Part shown: one piece after another, positions 10,838 through 19,203 of the stretch
How positions within the stretch are numbered: the stretch's first letter is position 1
Layout of the letters: the number at the start of each line of letters is the position of its first letter
Origin: Actinoplanes derwentensis
GTDB lineage: Bacteria; Actinomycetota; Actinomycetes; Mycobacteriales; Micromonosporaceae
Assembly (NCBI RefSeq): GCF_900104725.1
Contig: NZ_LT629758.1
Location: 7,226,001 to 7,290,000 of the forward strand
Direction: 5' to 3'
Length of the DNA stretch: 64,000 bases
Notes under the pieces: generated by a model
Databases searched by the model: none
What the model was told of the DNA's origin: nothing
What the model saw: the letters and a program-made list of their open reading frames with translations, nothing else
Position numbers and translations under genes: made by a program

Positions 10838-11072
10838 CTTGTGCGTTATATATACGACCGCCATCGGTCGGGTCCGACTGCTCGTCACCGGGCGCTGACC
10901 GCGACCTGCGACGTATCTGAGTTACCAAGGCCTTACACAGGCAACGTAACCAGCGGGAACGAGTCGGTACAGCCAACCGGCGGGCTCGTTACGAAGGAGC
11001 AACCCGCCCTCACCGATCTGACGATCCGAACCTGTCCGAACGGACTACTACCACCCCCCGAAGGGGCCACTC
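10838..11072. other. intergenic region between mqnC and menG, no gene seen
   Basis: The rest of this gap holds no ORF with coding character. Visible elements are a short CCCC-GAA-GGGG stem at 11056-11066, just after the mqnC stop on the minus strand (a weak UUCG-type hairpin), the AT-rich -10-like run near 10845, and a loose AACGAG...CTCGTT pairing around 10960-10992. A good AAGGAG near 10994 on the plus strand has no start codon after it. Confidence 0.5.
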
Positions 11073-12311
11073 CTAGCTGGTCTGCACCAGAGGAAGGGCC
11101 TTACGAACGCCACCGCCCGGCAGCGCGATCGAGGAGAAGTGCGAGACCACCCGGTCGTCGGTGGGGTCGTCAGCCGGCGTGAGGTGCACGGCCAAGTGCT
11201 TGTACCAGGTGTCGCGCCACGCCGGGATGCGGTCCGCGGTGCGGATCATGGTGATCAGCTCCTGGAGGTTCGACCGGTGCTTGGCTCCGGCTGAGGAGAT
11301 CACGTTCTCCTCCAGCATGATCGAGCCCAGATCGTCGACACCCATGTGCAGTGAGAGCTGGCCGATGTCCTTACCCGTGGTCAGCCAGGACGCCTGCAGG
11401 TGGGAAATGTTGTCGAAGAAGAGCCGGGAGACCGCGATGAACCGCAGGTACTCCATCGTCGTGGCCTGGGTGCGGCCCTTCAGATGGTTGTTCTCCGCCT
11501 GGTACGTCCACGGGATGAAGGCCCGGAAGCCGCCGACCTCGTGCGACTGCTCGACCGCGACGTCGGAGTAGCCGTTCGCCACGGCCAGGTCCTGCACATC
11601 TCGGATCATCCGGATGTGCTCGATGCGCTCGAAGTTCGTCTCGCCCGTGCCCATCATCATGGTCGCGGTGGAGGACAGGCCGTGCCGGTGGGCGATCGCC
11701 ATCACCTCGAGCCAGCGGGCACCGCTCTCCTTGAGCGGCGCGATCGCCTTCCGCGGCCGGTCCGGCAGCATCTCGGCACCTGCGCCGGCGATCGAGTCCA
11801 GGCCGGCGGCCTTGATCCGGATCACCGCGTCCTCGATGGAGACGCCGTCGACCTTGGCCATGTGCAGGATCTCGCTCGGGCCGATCGAGTGGATCGCGAG
11901 CTGCGGGAACTCCTGCTTGACCGAGGAGAAGAGGTGCTCGTAGTACGCCACCCCGAAGTCGGGATGGTGGCCGCCCTGAAGCATCACCTGCGTGGCGCCC
12001 AGCTCGACCGCCTCACCGGCCCGGTGCAGGATCTCCTCGATCGGGTGCGCCCAGCCCTCCTTGTGCTTGGGAGCACGGAAGAAGGCACAGAACTTGCACG
12101 CCGTCACACAGACGTTCGTGTAGTTGATGTTGCGGTCGATCAGGTAAGTGACGATGCCCTCGGGATGACGTCGTCGCCGAACCGCGTCGGCAGCCTCGCC
12201 CAGCTCGTGGAACGGGGCCTCGGTGTAGAGGAGCAGGGCCTCCTCGGGCGTGATGCGCCCGCCGTCGGCTCCGCGCTGCAGGATGCTGTCGATCTCCGGA
12301 TTCGCGGTCAC
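11073..12311 (-). CDS. mqnC: cyclic dehypoxanthinyl futalosine synthase (MqnC)
   Basis: This radical-SAM enzyme of the futalosine menaquinone pathway cyclises dehypoxanthine futalosine. It is 412 aa. The cluster ligands are Cys68, Cys72 and Cys75 in CVTACKFC. The family landmarks QGGHHPDFG, SIGPSEILHMAK and EMLPDRPRKAI are intact, as is the C-terminal half LHMGVDDLGSIMLEENV. Related CofH/MqnE proteins differ in these stretches, so the assignment is firm. The ATG lies 33 bases after the end of the TetR gene on the same strand. Confidence 0.96.
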   Translation of the reverse strand: MTANPEIDSILQRGADGGRITPEEALLLYTEAPFHELGEAADAVRRRRHPEGIVTYLIDRNINYTNVCVTACKFCAFFRAPKHKEGWAHPIEEILHRAGEAVELGATQVMLQGGHHPDFGVAYYEHLFSSVKQEFPQLAIHSIGPSEILHMAKVDGVSIEDAVIRIKAAGLDSIAGAGAEMLPDRPRKAIAPLKESGARWLEVMAIAHRHGLSSTATMMMGTGETNFERIEHIRMIRDVQDLAVANGYSDVAVEQSHEVGGFRAFIPWTYQAENNHLKGRTQATTMEYLRFIAVSRLFFDNISHLQASWLTTGKDIGQLSLHMGVDDLGSIMLEENVISSAGAKHRSNLQELITMIRTADRIPAWRDTWYKHLAVHLTPADDPTDDRVVSHFSSIALPGGGVRKALPLVQTS

Positions 12312-12344
12312 GAACTGAAGCGTACGTCCACCGCGTCCCGGTCG

Positions 12345-13184
12345 TCAGCGGCGAGGGTCACCCGTCTCGATCAGGGCGGCCAGGCCGTCCAGCACCCGGT
12401 TCAGACCGAAGGTGTACGCGTGTCCCGGGTCGTAGGCGGCACCCAGCGCGGCCCCCGCAGCGGCGCCGACCCGGGTCGCCGTGGGATAGCGGTGCTGCTC
12501 GAACACCACCTGGAAGATCGGCCCGCGCTCCGCCCACCACTCGAAGTCGGTGTCACCGGCCCGGGTGGCCGCCGCCCGCACCTCCGCCTCGGACCGAGCC
12601 TGCGCCTGCACGAATCCGATCAGGAAAGTGAGCGCCGAATCACGCGTCACGTCGTCCAGGCCACAACCGTCGAAGGCGCGTAGCTCGTGCTCGTACTTCG
12701 CCATCAGGCCCGGGCCCAGTGGTGGCCGGCTGGCCGGCAGGCTCGCCGCCCACGGATGCTCGCCGTATAGCCGGCGGTTCTCCTCGGCGACTGCGGCCAG
12801 CCGCTCCCGCCAGGGGCGGTCCGGGTGGTCGGCGCGGGGCATCGCCAGGTAGAGGCGGTCCAGCATCAGATCCAGCAGGGCGCCCTTGTCGGGGACGTAG
12901 GTGTAGAGGGTCATCGGCACCACGCCCAGCTCCTGGGCGACGCGGCGCATCGACACTGCGTCCAGGCCCTCTGCGCCGGCCAGGGTGATTCCGGCCTCCA
13001 CCACCCGCGTGACGGTCAGTCCTGGGCGGCGGCCGCGCTTGCTCTTCGGTTTCGCGCCCGCCGTCGCGGTCTCCGCCTCCCTCGTGGTCTCCGCGTCCGC
13101 TCCCCTCGTGGTCTCCGCGTCCCTCGTGGTTTCCGCCAACCACAGCAGCTCGATGGTTCGGCGTGTCTCGCCCACGGGTGGCAC
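12345..13184 (-). CDS. TetR-family transcriptional regulator with repeated N-terminal segment
   Basis: This is a repressor of about 279 aa with a TetR-type C-terminal ligand domain. The GTG start was chosen because AGGAAAGG lies 7 bases upstream; an earlier ATG is possible. Residues of about 20-50 are an unusual charged linker made of ETTR/AETTR repeats, produced by imperfect repeats of CCTCGTGGTCTCCGCGTC on the plus strand (about 13080-13138). The HTH (SMRRVAQELGVVPMTLYTYV) follows. It is divergent from the VOC gene at 13246, and a near-palindromic operator overlaps the shared promoter region, so it probably controls itself and that gene. The ligand is unknown. Confidence 0.88.
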   Translation of the reverse strand: MPPVGETRRTIELLWLAETTRDAETTRGADAETTREAETATAGAKPKSKRGRRPGLTVTRVVEAGITLAGAEGLDAVSMRRVAQELGVVPMTLYTYVPDKGALLDLMLDRLYLAMPRADHPDRPWRERLAAVAEENRRLYGEHPWAASLPASRPPLGPGLMAKYEHELRAFDGCGLDDVTRDSALTFLIGFVQAQARSEAEVRAAATRAGDTDFEWWAERGPIFQVVFEQHRYPTATRVGAAAGAALGAAYDPGHAYTFGLNRVLDGLAALIETGDPRR

Positions 13185-13192
13185 CCCTTTCC

Positions 13193-13219
13193 TGTACGGC
13201 GTATTCTTTACGGCGTACA
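13193..13219. promoter_or_regulatory. probable TetR operator in the divergent promoter
   Basis: TACGGCGTA occurs twice (13195-13203 and 13209-13217) separated by five bases. The two copies plus flanks form TGTAC...GTACA, an almost perfect palindrome. It lies 9 bases upstream of the tetR GTG and 26 bases upstream of the VOC ATG; a possible -10 (TAAACT, 13223) for the VOC gene is adjacent. The spacing and symmetry are typical of a TetR dimer-pair site. Confidence 0.75.
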
Positions 13220-13245
13220 ACTAAACTGCTCCGGGGAGGCACTCC

Positions 13246-13635
13246 ATGCAGATCACCTCGTCCGCCATCTCGCTCACCGTCGACGATGTCCCGGCTTCCA
13301 GCAAGTTTCTCGCAGATCACTTCGGCTATGCCGAACGGATGTCGGCTGACGGCTTCACTTCGCTCGGCCGGGAGGACGGCGGTGTCGACGTGGTCTTCCT
13401 GCGCCGCGGCATCGAGGTGCTGCCGCCGGAGCTGCGCGCGGTGCACACCGCCGGCACGATCGTCGCCTTCGTCGTCACCGACCTCGACGCCGAGCAGGCC
13501 CGGCTGAGGGCGGAGGGTGTCGAGCCGACCCTGCCCATCCGGGAGGAGCCGTGGGGTGAGCGGCTGCTGCTGGTGACCGACCCCAACGGTGTCGTTTATG
13601 AGCTGGTCGAGTGGGTCACCACCACGGACTCCTGA
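13246..13635 (+). CDS. VOC-superfamily (glyoxalase/bleomycin-resistance-like) protein
   Basis: This is a 129-aa protein of the vicinal oxygen chelate fold, with the paired beta-alpha-beta-beta-beta pattern and the terminal WGERLLLVTDPNGVVYELVEW typical of the family. The ATG has GGGGAGG 5-6 bases upstream. It is divergent from the TetR gene with an operator between them, so it is probably induced when the TetR ligand is present. Family members include metal-dependent enzymes and drug-sequestering proteins. The substrate cannot be told from sequence. Confidence 0.85.
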   Translation: MQITSSAISLTVDDVPASSKFLADHFGYAERMSADGFTSLGREDGGVDVVFLRRGIEVLPPELRAVHTAGTIVAFVVTDLDAEQARLRAEGVEPTLPIREEPWGERLLLVTDPNGVVYELVEWVTTTDS

Positions 13636-13684
13636 GGCTCCGACCAGCGGCCGATAGTCTCGACGAATCGTTCAGGAGGTGGAA

Positions 13685-16600
13685 TTGCTAGTCGTGCACG
13701 GTGGTTGGGTGCCGGGGTCCGGGCGCCCGGGCCGGCTGGTCCTCTGGGCAGAGGATCCGGCACTGCCGCTGACCTCTACCTCTCGCGCGAAATCCCGTCC
13801 TCACCCGTTCGCCGCCCCGGCCCGAGTCCTCGTCTCGGTTCTCGGGGAAGCGGTCACCGGTGCCACCACTGGATCGGTGCCGGTGGAGCTGCCCGGGACC
13901 AGCCGGGGCCCACTGCCGTCACCGGAAAGCGGTGTCGACGCGGTGGCCCGGGGTCTCAAGCTCGGCACCTGGACCGTCCCGGCGCTGTCGGTGCCAGGCG
14001 ACTCCGCGATGGCGGCTCTCGGGCTGCTAGCCGACCCCGATCCGGACGGTCCGTGGCTGGCCGGGACGTCGCTGCGCTACTTGAGCCTGCTCGCCGGTTA
14101 CGCCTATGACCTGGCCCGGCGCGGGCGGATGCTGCCGCAGCTGGTGACCGAGGTGGGTGTGCCAGCCGCCCGTTGGCGGCCGGTGCTGACCGGCTCCGAC
14201 ACGGCCGCCTTCAAGGACTTCGCAGCGGGGATGCCACCGGTGGTCCGCGCCGCCGACGGCGGTCAGCCCGTTGGCCGGGCGGTCCGTGACGCACTGGACT
14301 CGCTGCTCGACAGCGCCGCCAGGTCGATCCTGCCCGACCGGATCATGGTCGGTCAGCGCCCCGGCCCGAAAGCAGCCCTGCCCGACCGGTGGTTGGGCGC
14401 TCTCACCGCCGATCCCGCGCTGCCCGGTGCGGCCGACGCCGATGTCCGTGACCTGCGACAGGCTCTCGACGGTTGGATGCGAGCGGCCAACGAGGCGAAC
14501 GGACCGATCCGGGTCAGCTTCCGCCTGATCGAGCCACATCCCGAGCCCGATCCCACCCCACCCCAACCGTCGGCACCCTCCCCATCAGCCGCTCTAACCT
14601 TGCCGCCCACATCCTCAACGCTGACCTCGCCGTCCGCTTCAACCTCGGCGTTCTCGCCCTCCGCGCCGTCCGCACTAGCCTCACCACTCGCGGTGGCCTC
14701 GCCGTCCGCGCTGGTCCCGTCGCCCTCGCTGGCTGCGGCGGATGAATGGGCGCTTGAGTTCGCTCTTCAGTCCGCCGAGGATCCCGGGCTTTATCTGCCC
14801 GCCCGCGACCTGTGGGAGGGCGAGCGCTTCCCCGGCCTGCCCCGGCGGCCCGACGAGACGCTGCTCGCCGGTCTCGGCCGGGCTGTGCGGCTCTTTCCGG
14901 TGCTGCACGTGGCCCTGTTGGAACAGCGCCCGGCCACGATGCCGCTGAGCACCGGGGAGGCTTACGAATTCCTCCGCCAGACAGCACCGCTGCTGCAAGC
15001 GGCCGGGTTCGGGGTGCAGCTTCCGGCGTGGGCCGGCCGTAAAGGGGTGGGTCTCAAGCTGACCGCCCGGTCGAAATCGAAGTCGAAAGCCGGGGCGTCC
15101 CGGGCGGTGGCCGACTCCGGGTTCGGTCTGGAGCAACTGGTCGACTTCCGCATCGACCTGGTCATCGGTGACAGCACGGTGAGCGCCGAGGAGCTGGCCG
15201 AACTGGCCCGCGCCAAGATTCCGCTGGTCCGGGTGCGCGGCCAGTGGGTGGAACTCGACGACCGGCAGCTCAAGGCGGCTCTCAAAGCGGTCGAGCGTCG
15301 ACGCGAGGGCGAGCTCACTGCGGGCGAAGTGCTCCGGCAGGTGGTCGACGGTGGTGACGAGGACCTGCCGCTGATCGCGGTGGACGCCGACGGCGATCTG
15401 GGGCATCTGCTCTCCGGGCAGGCGGCCGACCGACTGAGTCCACTGCCGACGCCGGACGGGTTCCAGGGGGCTCTCCGGCCGTACCAGGAAAGGGGTTTGT
15501 CCTGGTTGCACTTCCTGGGCCGACTCGGGCTGGGCGGGATCCTCGCTGACGACATGGGCCTCGGCAAGACCGCTCAGACCCTGTCCCTGCTGCTGACCGA
15601 CCAGTCCACGGCACTCGCCAACCAGCCGTCGCCACCGATCGACCACTCCTCGCCGCCTGCTGACGAGTCCTCGCTGCTTGCCGACGAGATCTCGGCGCCT
15701 GATGACAAGTCCTCGTTGCCTGCCGGGCGGCTCTCTAAGACGCTGCTGATCTGCCCTATGTCGCTGGTGAGCAACTGGTTCAAGGAGGCCGCGCGGTTCG
15801 CGCCCTCTCTGCGGGTCTACGTGCATCACGGCGGCACCCGACGGCGCGGTGACGAATTCGCGGAGGCGGTGGCGGGCGCTGACCTGATTCTCACCACCTA
15901 CGGGACTGCGCTCCGTGATCTAGAGACATTACGCAGCGTGAATTGGAGCCGGGTCGTCTGCGACGAGGCACAGGCGATCAAGAACAGCGGGACGCGGCAG
16001 TCGCAGGCGGTCCGGGCGATCCCCGCGCGGACGAGACTGGCCCTGACCGGTACGCCGGTGGAGAACCACCTCGCCGAACTCTGGTCGATCATGGACTTCT
16101 GCAATCCCGGCCTTCTGGGTCCGGCGAAACGGTTCCGCCGCCGTTTCCAGGAGCCGATCGAGAACCGGCAGGACGAGGACGCGACCGCCGCCCTGAAACG
16201 GGCCACTGGACCGTTTGTGCTGCGCCGCCTCAAAACCGACAAGAGCATCATCTCGGATCTTCCGGAGAAGAACGAGATGAAGGTGTGGTGCTCGCTCACC
16301 CCCGAGCAGGCCACCCTCTACCAGGCCGTGGTCGAGGACATGATGGCCGAGATCGAGAGCACCGAGGGCATTCAGCGCCGGGGCAACGTGCTGGCCGCGA
16401 TGATGAAGCTCAAGCAGGTCTGTAACCATCCCGCTCACCTGCTCAAGGATGGTTCCCGGCTGCCCGGGCGATCCGGCAAGCTGGCCCGGCTGGAGGAGTT
16501 GGCCGACGAGATCATCTCGGACGGGGACAAGGCACTGGTCTTCACGCAGTACGCGGAATGGGGCTCGCTGATGCAGCCCTATCTGGCCGCGCACACCGAC

Positions 16601-17008
16601 CGGCCGGTGCTCTGGTTGCACGGCGGCCTGAGCAAGGCCCGCCGGGACGAACTGGTCGAGCGATTCCAGACCGATGACGAGCCGATGATCTTCTTGCTCT
16701 CCCTCAAAGCGGCCGGAACCGGTCTCAACCTGACCGCCGCCAACCACGTCGTCCACTTCGACCGGTGGTGGAATCCGGCGGTCGAGGACCAGGCCACCGA
16801 CCGCGCGTACCGGATCGGGCAGTCCCGCGATGTGCAGGTCCGTAAGTTCATCTGCATCGGCACGCTGGAGGAGAAGATCGACGCCATGATCGAGCGGAAG
16901 AAGGCGCTCGCCTCCGCGGTCGTCGGCACCGGCGAACAGTGGATCACCGATCTGAGCACCGACCAGCTGCGGGAGTTGTTCTCGCTCGACCCGGCGGCGG
17001 TGCGCTGA
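13685..17008 (+). CDS. SNF2/Rad54-family DEAD/H helicase
   Basis: This is a double-stranded-DNA translocase of about 1,107 aa. A TTG start is preferred because AGGAGG ends five bases upstream; a GTG at 13679 overlaps that site and a GTG at 13694 is possible. The N-terminal half is the bacterial SNF2-associated region. The ATPase core shows motif I DDMGLGKTAQTL (about residue 622), DEAQ motif II (about 760) and TGTPVENHLAELWSIMDF. The second RecA lobe ends with DRAYRIGQ. Two low-complexity inserts stand out: Pro/Ser/Thr-rich about 14545-14740 and Asp/Ser/Pro-rich about 15600-15730, the latter between motifs I and Ia. The stop overlaps the next start (TGATG). Confidence 0.93.
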   Translation: MLVVHGGWVPGSGRPGRLVLWAEDPALPLTSTSRAKSRPHPFAAPARVLVSVLGEAVTGATTGSVPVELPGTSRGPLPSPESGVDAVARGLKLGTWTVPALSVPGDSAMAALGLLADPDPDGPWLAGTSLRYLSLLAGYAYDLARRGRMLPQLVTEVGVPAARWRPVLTGSDTAAFKDFAAGMPPVVRAADGGQPVGRAVRDALDSLLDSAARSILPDRIMVGQRPGPKAALPDRWLGALTADPALPGAADADVRDLRQALDGWMRAANEANGPIRVSFRLIEPHPEPDPTPPQPSAPSPSAALTLPPTSSTLTSPSASTSAFSPSAPSALASPLAVASPSALVPSPSLAAADEWALEFALQSAEDPGLYLPARDLWEGERFPGLPRRPDETLLAGLGRAVRLFPVLHVALLEQRPATMPLSTGEAYEFLRQTAPLLQAAGFGVQLPAWAGRKGVGLKLTARSKSKSKAGASRAVADSGFGLEQLVDFRIDLVIGDSTVSAEELAELARAKIPLVRVRGQWVELDDRQLKAALKAVERRREGELTAGEVLRQVVDGGDEDLPLIAVDADGDLGHLLSGQAADRLSPLPTPDGFQGALRPYQERGLSWLHFLGRLGLGGILADDMGLGKTAQTLSLLLTDQSTALANQPSPPIDHSSPPADESSLLADEISAPDDKSSLPAGRLSKTLLICPMSLVSNWFKEAARFAPSLRVYVHHGGTRRRGDEFAEAVAGADLILTTYGTALRDLETLRSVNWSRVVCDEAQAIKNSGTRQSQAVRAIPARTRLALTGTPVENHLAELWSIMDFCNPGLLGPAKRFRRRFQEPIENRQDEDATAALKRATGPFVLRRLKTDKSIISDLPEKNEMKVWCSLTPEQATLYQAVVEDMMAEIESTEGIQRRGNVLAAMMKLKQVCNHPAHLLKDGSRLPGRSGKLARLEELADEIISDGDKALVFTQYAEWGSLMQPYLAAHTDRPVLWLHGGLSKARRDELVERFQTDDEPMIFLLSLKAAGTGLNLTAANHVVHFDRWWNPAVEDQATDRAYRIGQSRDVQVRKFICIGTLEEKIDAMIERKKALASAVVGTGEQWITDLSTDQLRELFSLDPAAVR

Positions 17009-17823
17009 TGGTCTTCTTCGAGAGTGCCCGGCCGATCCAGGTCGACGGCGGTCTTGCCGTCCGATCGAAACGCGGCAAGATCGGCGAGCAGTGGTGGTCC
17101 CGCCGTTTTGTGGACGTCCTGGAGGAGGTCTGTGACCCGGGACGGCTGTCCCGCGGGCGGGCCTACGCCAGAAAGGGGCAGGTCATCGACTTCGCCCTGA
17201 CACCAGGGCAGGTACAGGCCCGGGTGCAGGGATCCCGGTCCGCTCCGTACAAGGTCACCGTCAAGATCAGTCACTTCGACGCGGACCAGTGGGCCGGGAT
17301 CACCGAGCAGCTCGGCGCCCGGGCGCTCTACCGGGCCGCGCTGCTCGCCGGTGAGATGCCGCACGAGATCGTCGACCTCTTCACCGAGCTGGGCCTGCCG
17401 CTCTTCCCGGACCGGCTGGACATCGCCTGTTCCTGCCCGGACTGGGGCATTCCCTGCAAACACGGGTCGGCGGTGCTCTACGTGCTGGCTGAGGCGTTCG
17501 ACGACGACCCGTTCCTGGTGCTGGCCTGGCGCGGGCGCGGCCGGGAGGAACTGCTCGGCGCACTGCGCGGCACCCCGGAACCCGAAGACACCATCGATCC
17601 TCTCGCGGTGGAGGACGAACCGCTGGACGCGCGCCTCGCCGACTATTACTCCCCGGCGATCAGTCTGGGCCGGTTGCGGGAGCGGCCACCACGCGGCGCC
17701 GCACCACCTGAGCTGCTACTGCGAGCACTGGACGCACCACCGGTGAGGGTGCGGCACGTGCCGCTGGTCGATGTGCTCCGCCCGCACTACCGCGATCTGG
17801 CGAACCCCGGGACGGAAGAATGA
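17008..17823 (+). CDS. SWIM zinc-finger protein
   Basis: This is a 271-aa protein with a SWIM zinc finger, CxC-x6-CxH, at Cys141, Cys143, Cys150 and His152 (CSCPDWGIPCKH). SWIM domains bind DNA or protein partners and in bacteria often accompany SNF2 helicases. Here the ATG overlaps the stop of the SNF2 gene by one base, so the two are translated together. Together they probably act in DNA repair or chromatin-like remodelling, although this is an inference. A longer in-frame start lies inside the helicase and was rejected. Confidence 0.92.
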   Translation: MVFFESARPIQVDGGLAVRSKRGKIGEQWWSRRFVDVLEEVCDPGRLSRGRAYARKGQVIDFALTPGQVQARVQGSRSAPYKVTVKISHFDADQWAGITEQLGARALYRAALLAGEMPHEIVDLFTELGLPLFPDRLDIACSCPDWGIPCKHGSAVLYVLAEAFDDDPFLVLAWRGRGREELLGALRGTPEPEDTIDPLAVEDEPLDARLADYYSPAISLGRLRERPPRGAAPPELLLRALDAPPVRVRHVPLVDVLRPHYRDLANPGTEE

Positions 17824-17884
17824 GCCTCACATCCACCGTCGTCGTGGTCGGATCGAACCAGGTTTTGTGCATAAGGAGCAGTTC

Positions 17885-18841
17885 ATGAGTGAGATGACCT
17901 ACCGTCGGCTCGGTGACTCGGGTCTGGTCGTGTCCGCGGTCGGGATCGGCTGCAACAACTTCGGCCGCAAGCTCGACGCCGATGGCACTCGCGAGGTCGT
18001 CGACGCCGCCCTCGACCACGGGATCAACCTCTTCGACACCGCCGACATCTACGGCACTCCGCACGGCTCGTCCGAGCAACTGCTCGGCGCCGCCCTCAAG
18101 GGCCGTCGCGACGAGGTGGTGCTGGCCAGCAAATTCGGCATGAACATGGAAGGACTCAACGGGCGTGACTTCGGGGCTCGCGGGTCCCGGCGCTACATCG
18201 TCCGGGCCGTCGAGGCGTCACTGCGACGGCTGGAGACCGACCACATCGACCTCTACCAGATGCACGAACCCGACCCGGCGACCCCGATCGAGGAGACCCT
18301 GGCCGCGCTCGACGACCTGGTCCGTTCCGGCAAGGTGCGCTACCTCGGAAACTCCAACTTCTCCGGCTGGCAGATCGCGGACGCCGACTGGACCGCACGC
18401 AGCGGCAACACGACCCGGTTCATCAGCGCGCAGAATCGTTACAGCCTGCTGAACCGCGGCGTCGAAACCGAGGTGGTTCCGGCTTGCGAGCAGTTCGGCC
18501 TGGGTCTGCTGCCGTTCTTCCCGATCGAGGCAGGCCTGCTCAGCGGCAAATACCGCCGCGCTGAACCAGCACCGGCCGGCAGCCGGATGTCGACCGAGCG
18601 CTACCGGCTGTGGCTCGACACCGCCGACTGGGACACCATCGAAGCGCTGACCGCGTTCGGCGCCGAACGTGGCCACAGCCTGCTCGACGTCGCCATCGCC
18701 GGCCTGGCCGCACAGCCCGCGGTCGCCAGCGTGATCGCCGGAGCCACCACAGCCGAGCAGGTACAGGCAAACGTCACCGCCGGCACCTGGGAACTCACCA
18801 CCGCCGACATCGCAGCCCTGGACAACTTGCTGAACACCTGA
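17885..18841 (+). CDS. aldo/keto reductase
   Basis: This is a 318-aa NADPH-dependent oxidoreductase of the AKR (TIM barrel) family. The catalytic tetrad is recognisable: Asp and Tyr in LFDTADIYGTPHGSSE, Lys in VLASKFG and His in DLYQMHEPD. The C-terminal VIAGATTAEQVQAN matches the cofactor-binding end of the fold. AAGGAG lies 6 bases before the ATG, so this start beats an upstream in-frame one. The 61-base gap from the SWIM gene makes co-transcription possible. The substrate is unknown. Confidence 0.92.
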   Translation: MSEMTYRRLGDSGLVVSAVGIGCNNFGRKLDADGTREVVDAALDHGINLFDTADIYGTPHGSSEQLLGAALKGRRDEVVLASKFGMNMEGLNGRDFGARGSRRYIVRAVEASLRRLETDHIDLYQMHEPDPATPIEETLAALDDLVRSGKVRYLGNSNFSGWQIADADWTARSGNTTRFISAQNRYSLLNRGVETEVVPACEQFGLGLLPFFPIEAGLLSGKYRRAEPAPAGSRMSTERYRLWLDTADWDTIEALTAFGAERGHSLLDVAIAGLAAQPAVASVIAGATTAEQVQANVTAGTWELTTADIAALDNLLNT

Positions 18842-19203
18842 CAAGTCCGAGCCAGCTCCCAAGCCAACTCCGGCCCCACCGGCGGAGCGCTTTCCGGGAC
18901 GCCAGCGAGCGTGCCGCTTCCGCGCATCGATAAACATCTTGTCGGCCGCCATGGCAAGTGCGTTTGCCTGTACGCGACGGGCGCGTTTGCCTCCGCCTCG
19001 ACCGGCGCGCTCCTTCTGCTCCCAGGCGGGCGCGCTCGTCGTGCTCCCGCGTGCGCTCCGGCGGGCGCGCTTGTCGTGGTGCGAACAGACACGTGGTGTT
19101 CGAGATGCGCGGATAGGCTGGCGGCACCTGGGACCGCTGTCAGGTCCGCGGCCAGCCGACGACGAGCATCGAAATTCCGTGCCACCGCCTATGATCTCGG
19201 CTC
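18842..19203. other. 362-base intergenic region with GGCGCG-type repeats
   Basis: No gene is supported here. Between about 18960 and 19085 there are five to six degenerate copies of a unit around G/CGGCGCGCTC or GGGCGCGTTTGCCT, each roughly 20-25 bases from the next. Overlapping reading frames on both strands have low-complexity Arg/Ala/Pro content and no ribosome-binding sites. The end of the region (about 19110-19203) must contain the promoter of the next gene, but no convincing -35/-10 pair is visible. Confidence 0.5.

Noticed and set aside
18601..19185. 194-codon minus-strand frame overlapping the aldo/keto reductase end and the following gap
   Set aside because: Its first part lies in repeat-rich DNA and the rest is antisense to the reductase. 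There is no start signal and no recognisable fold.
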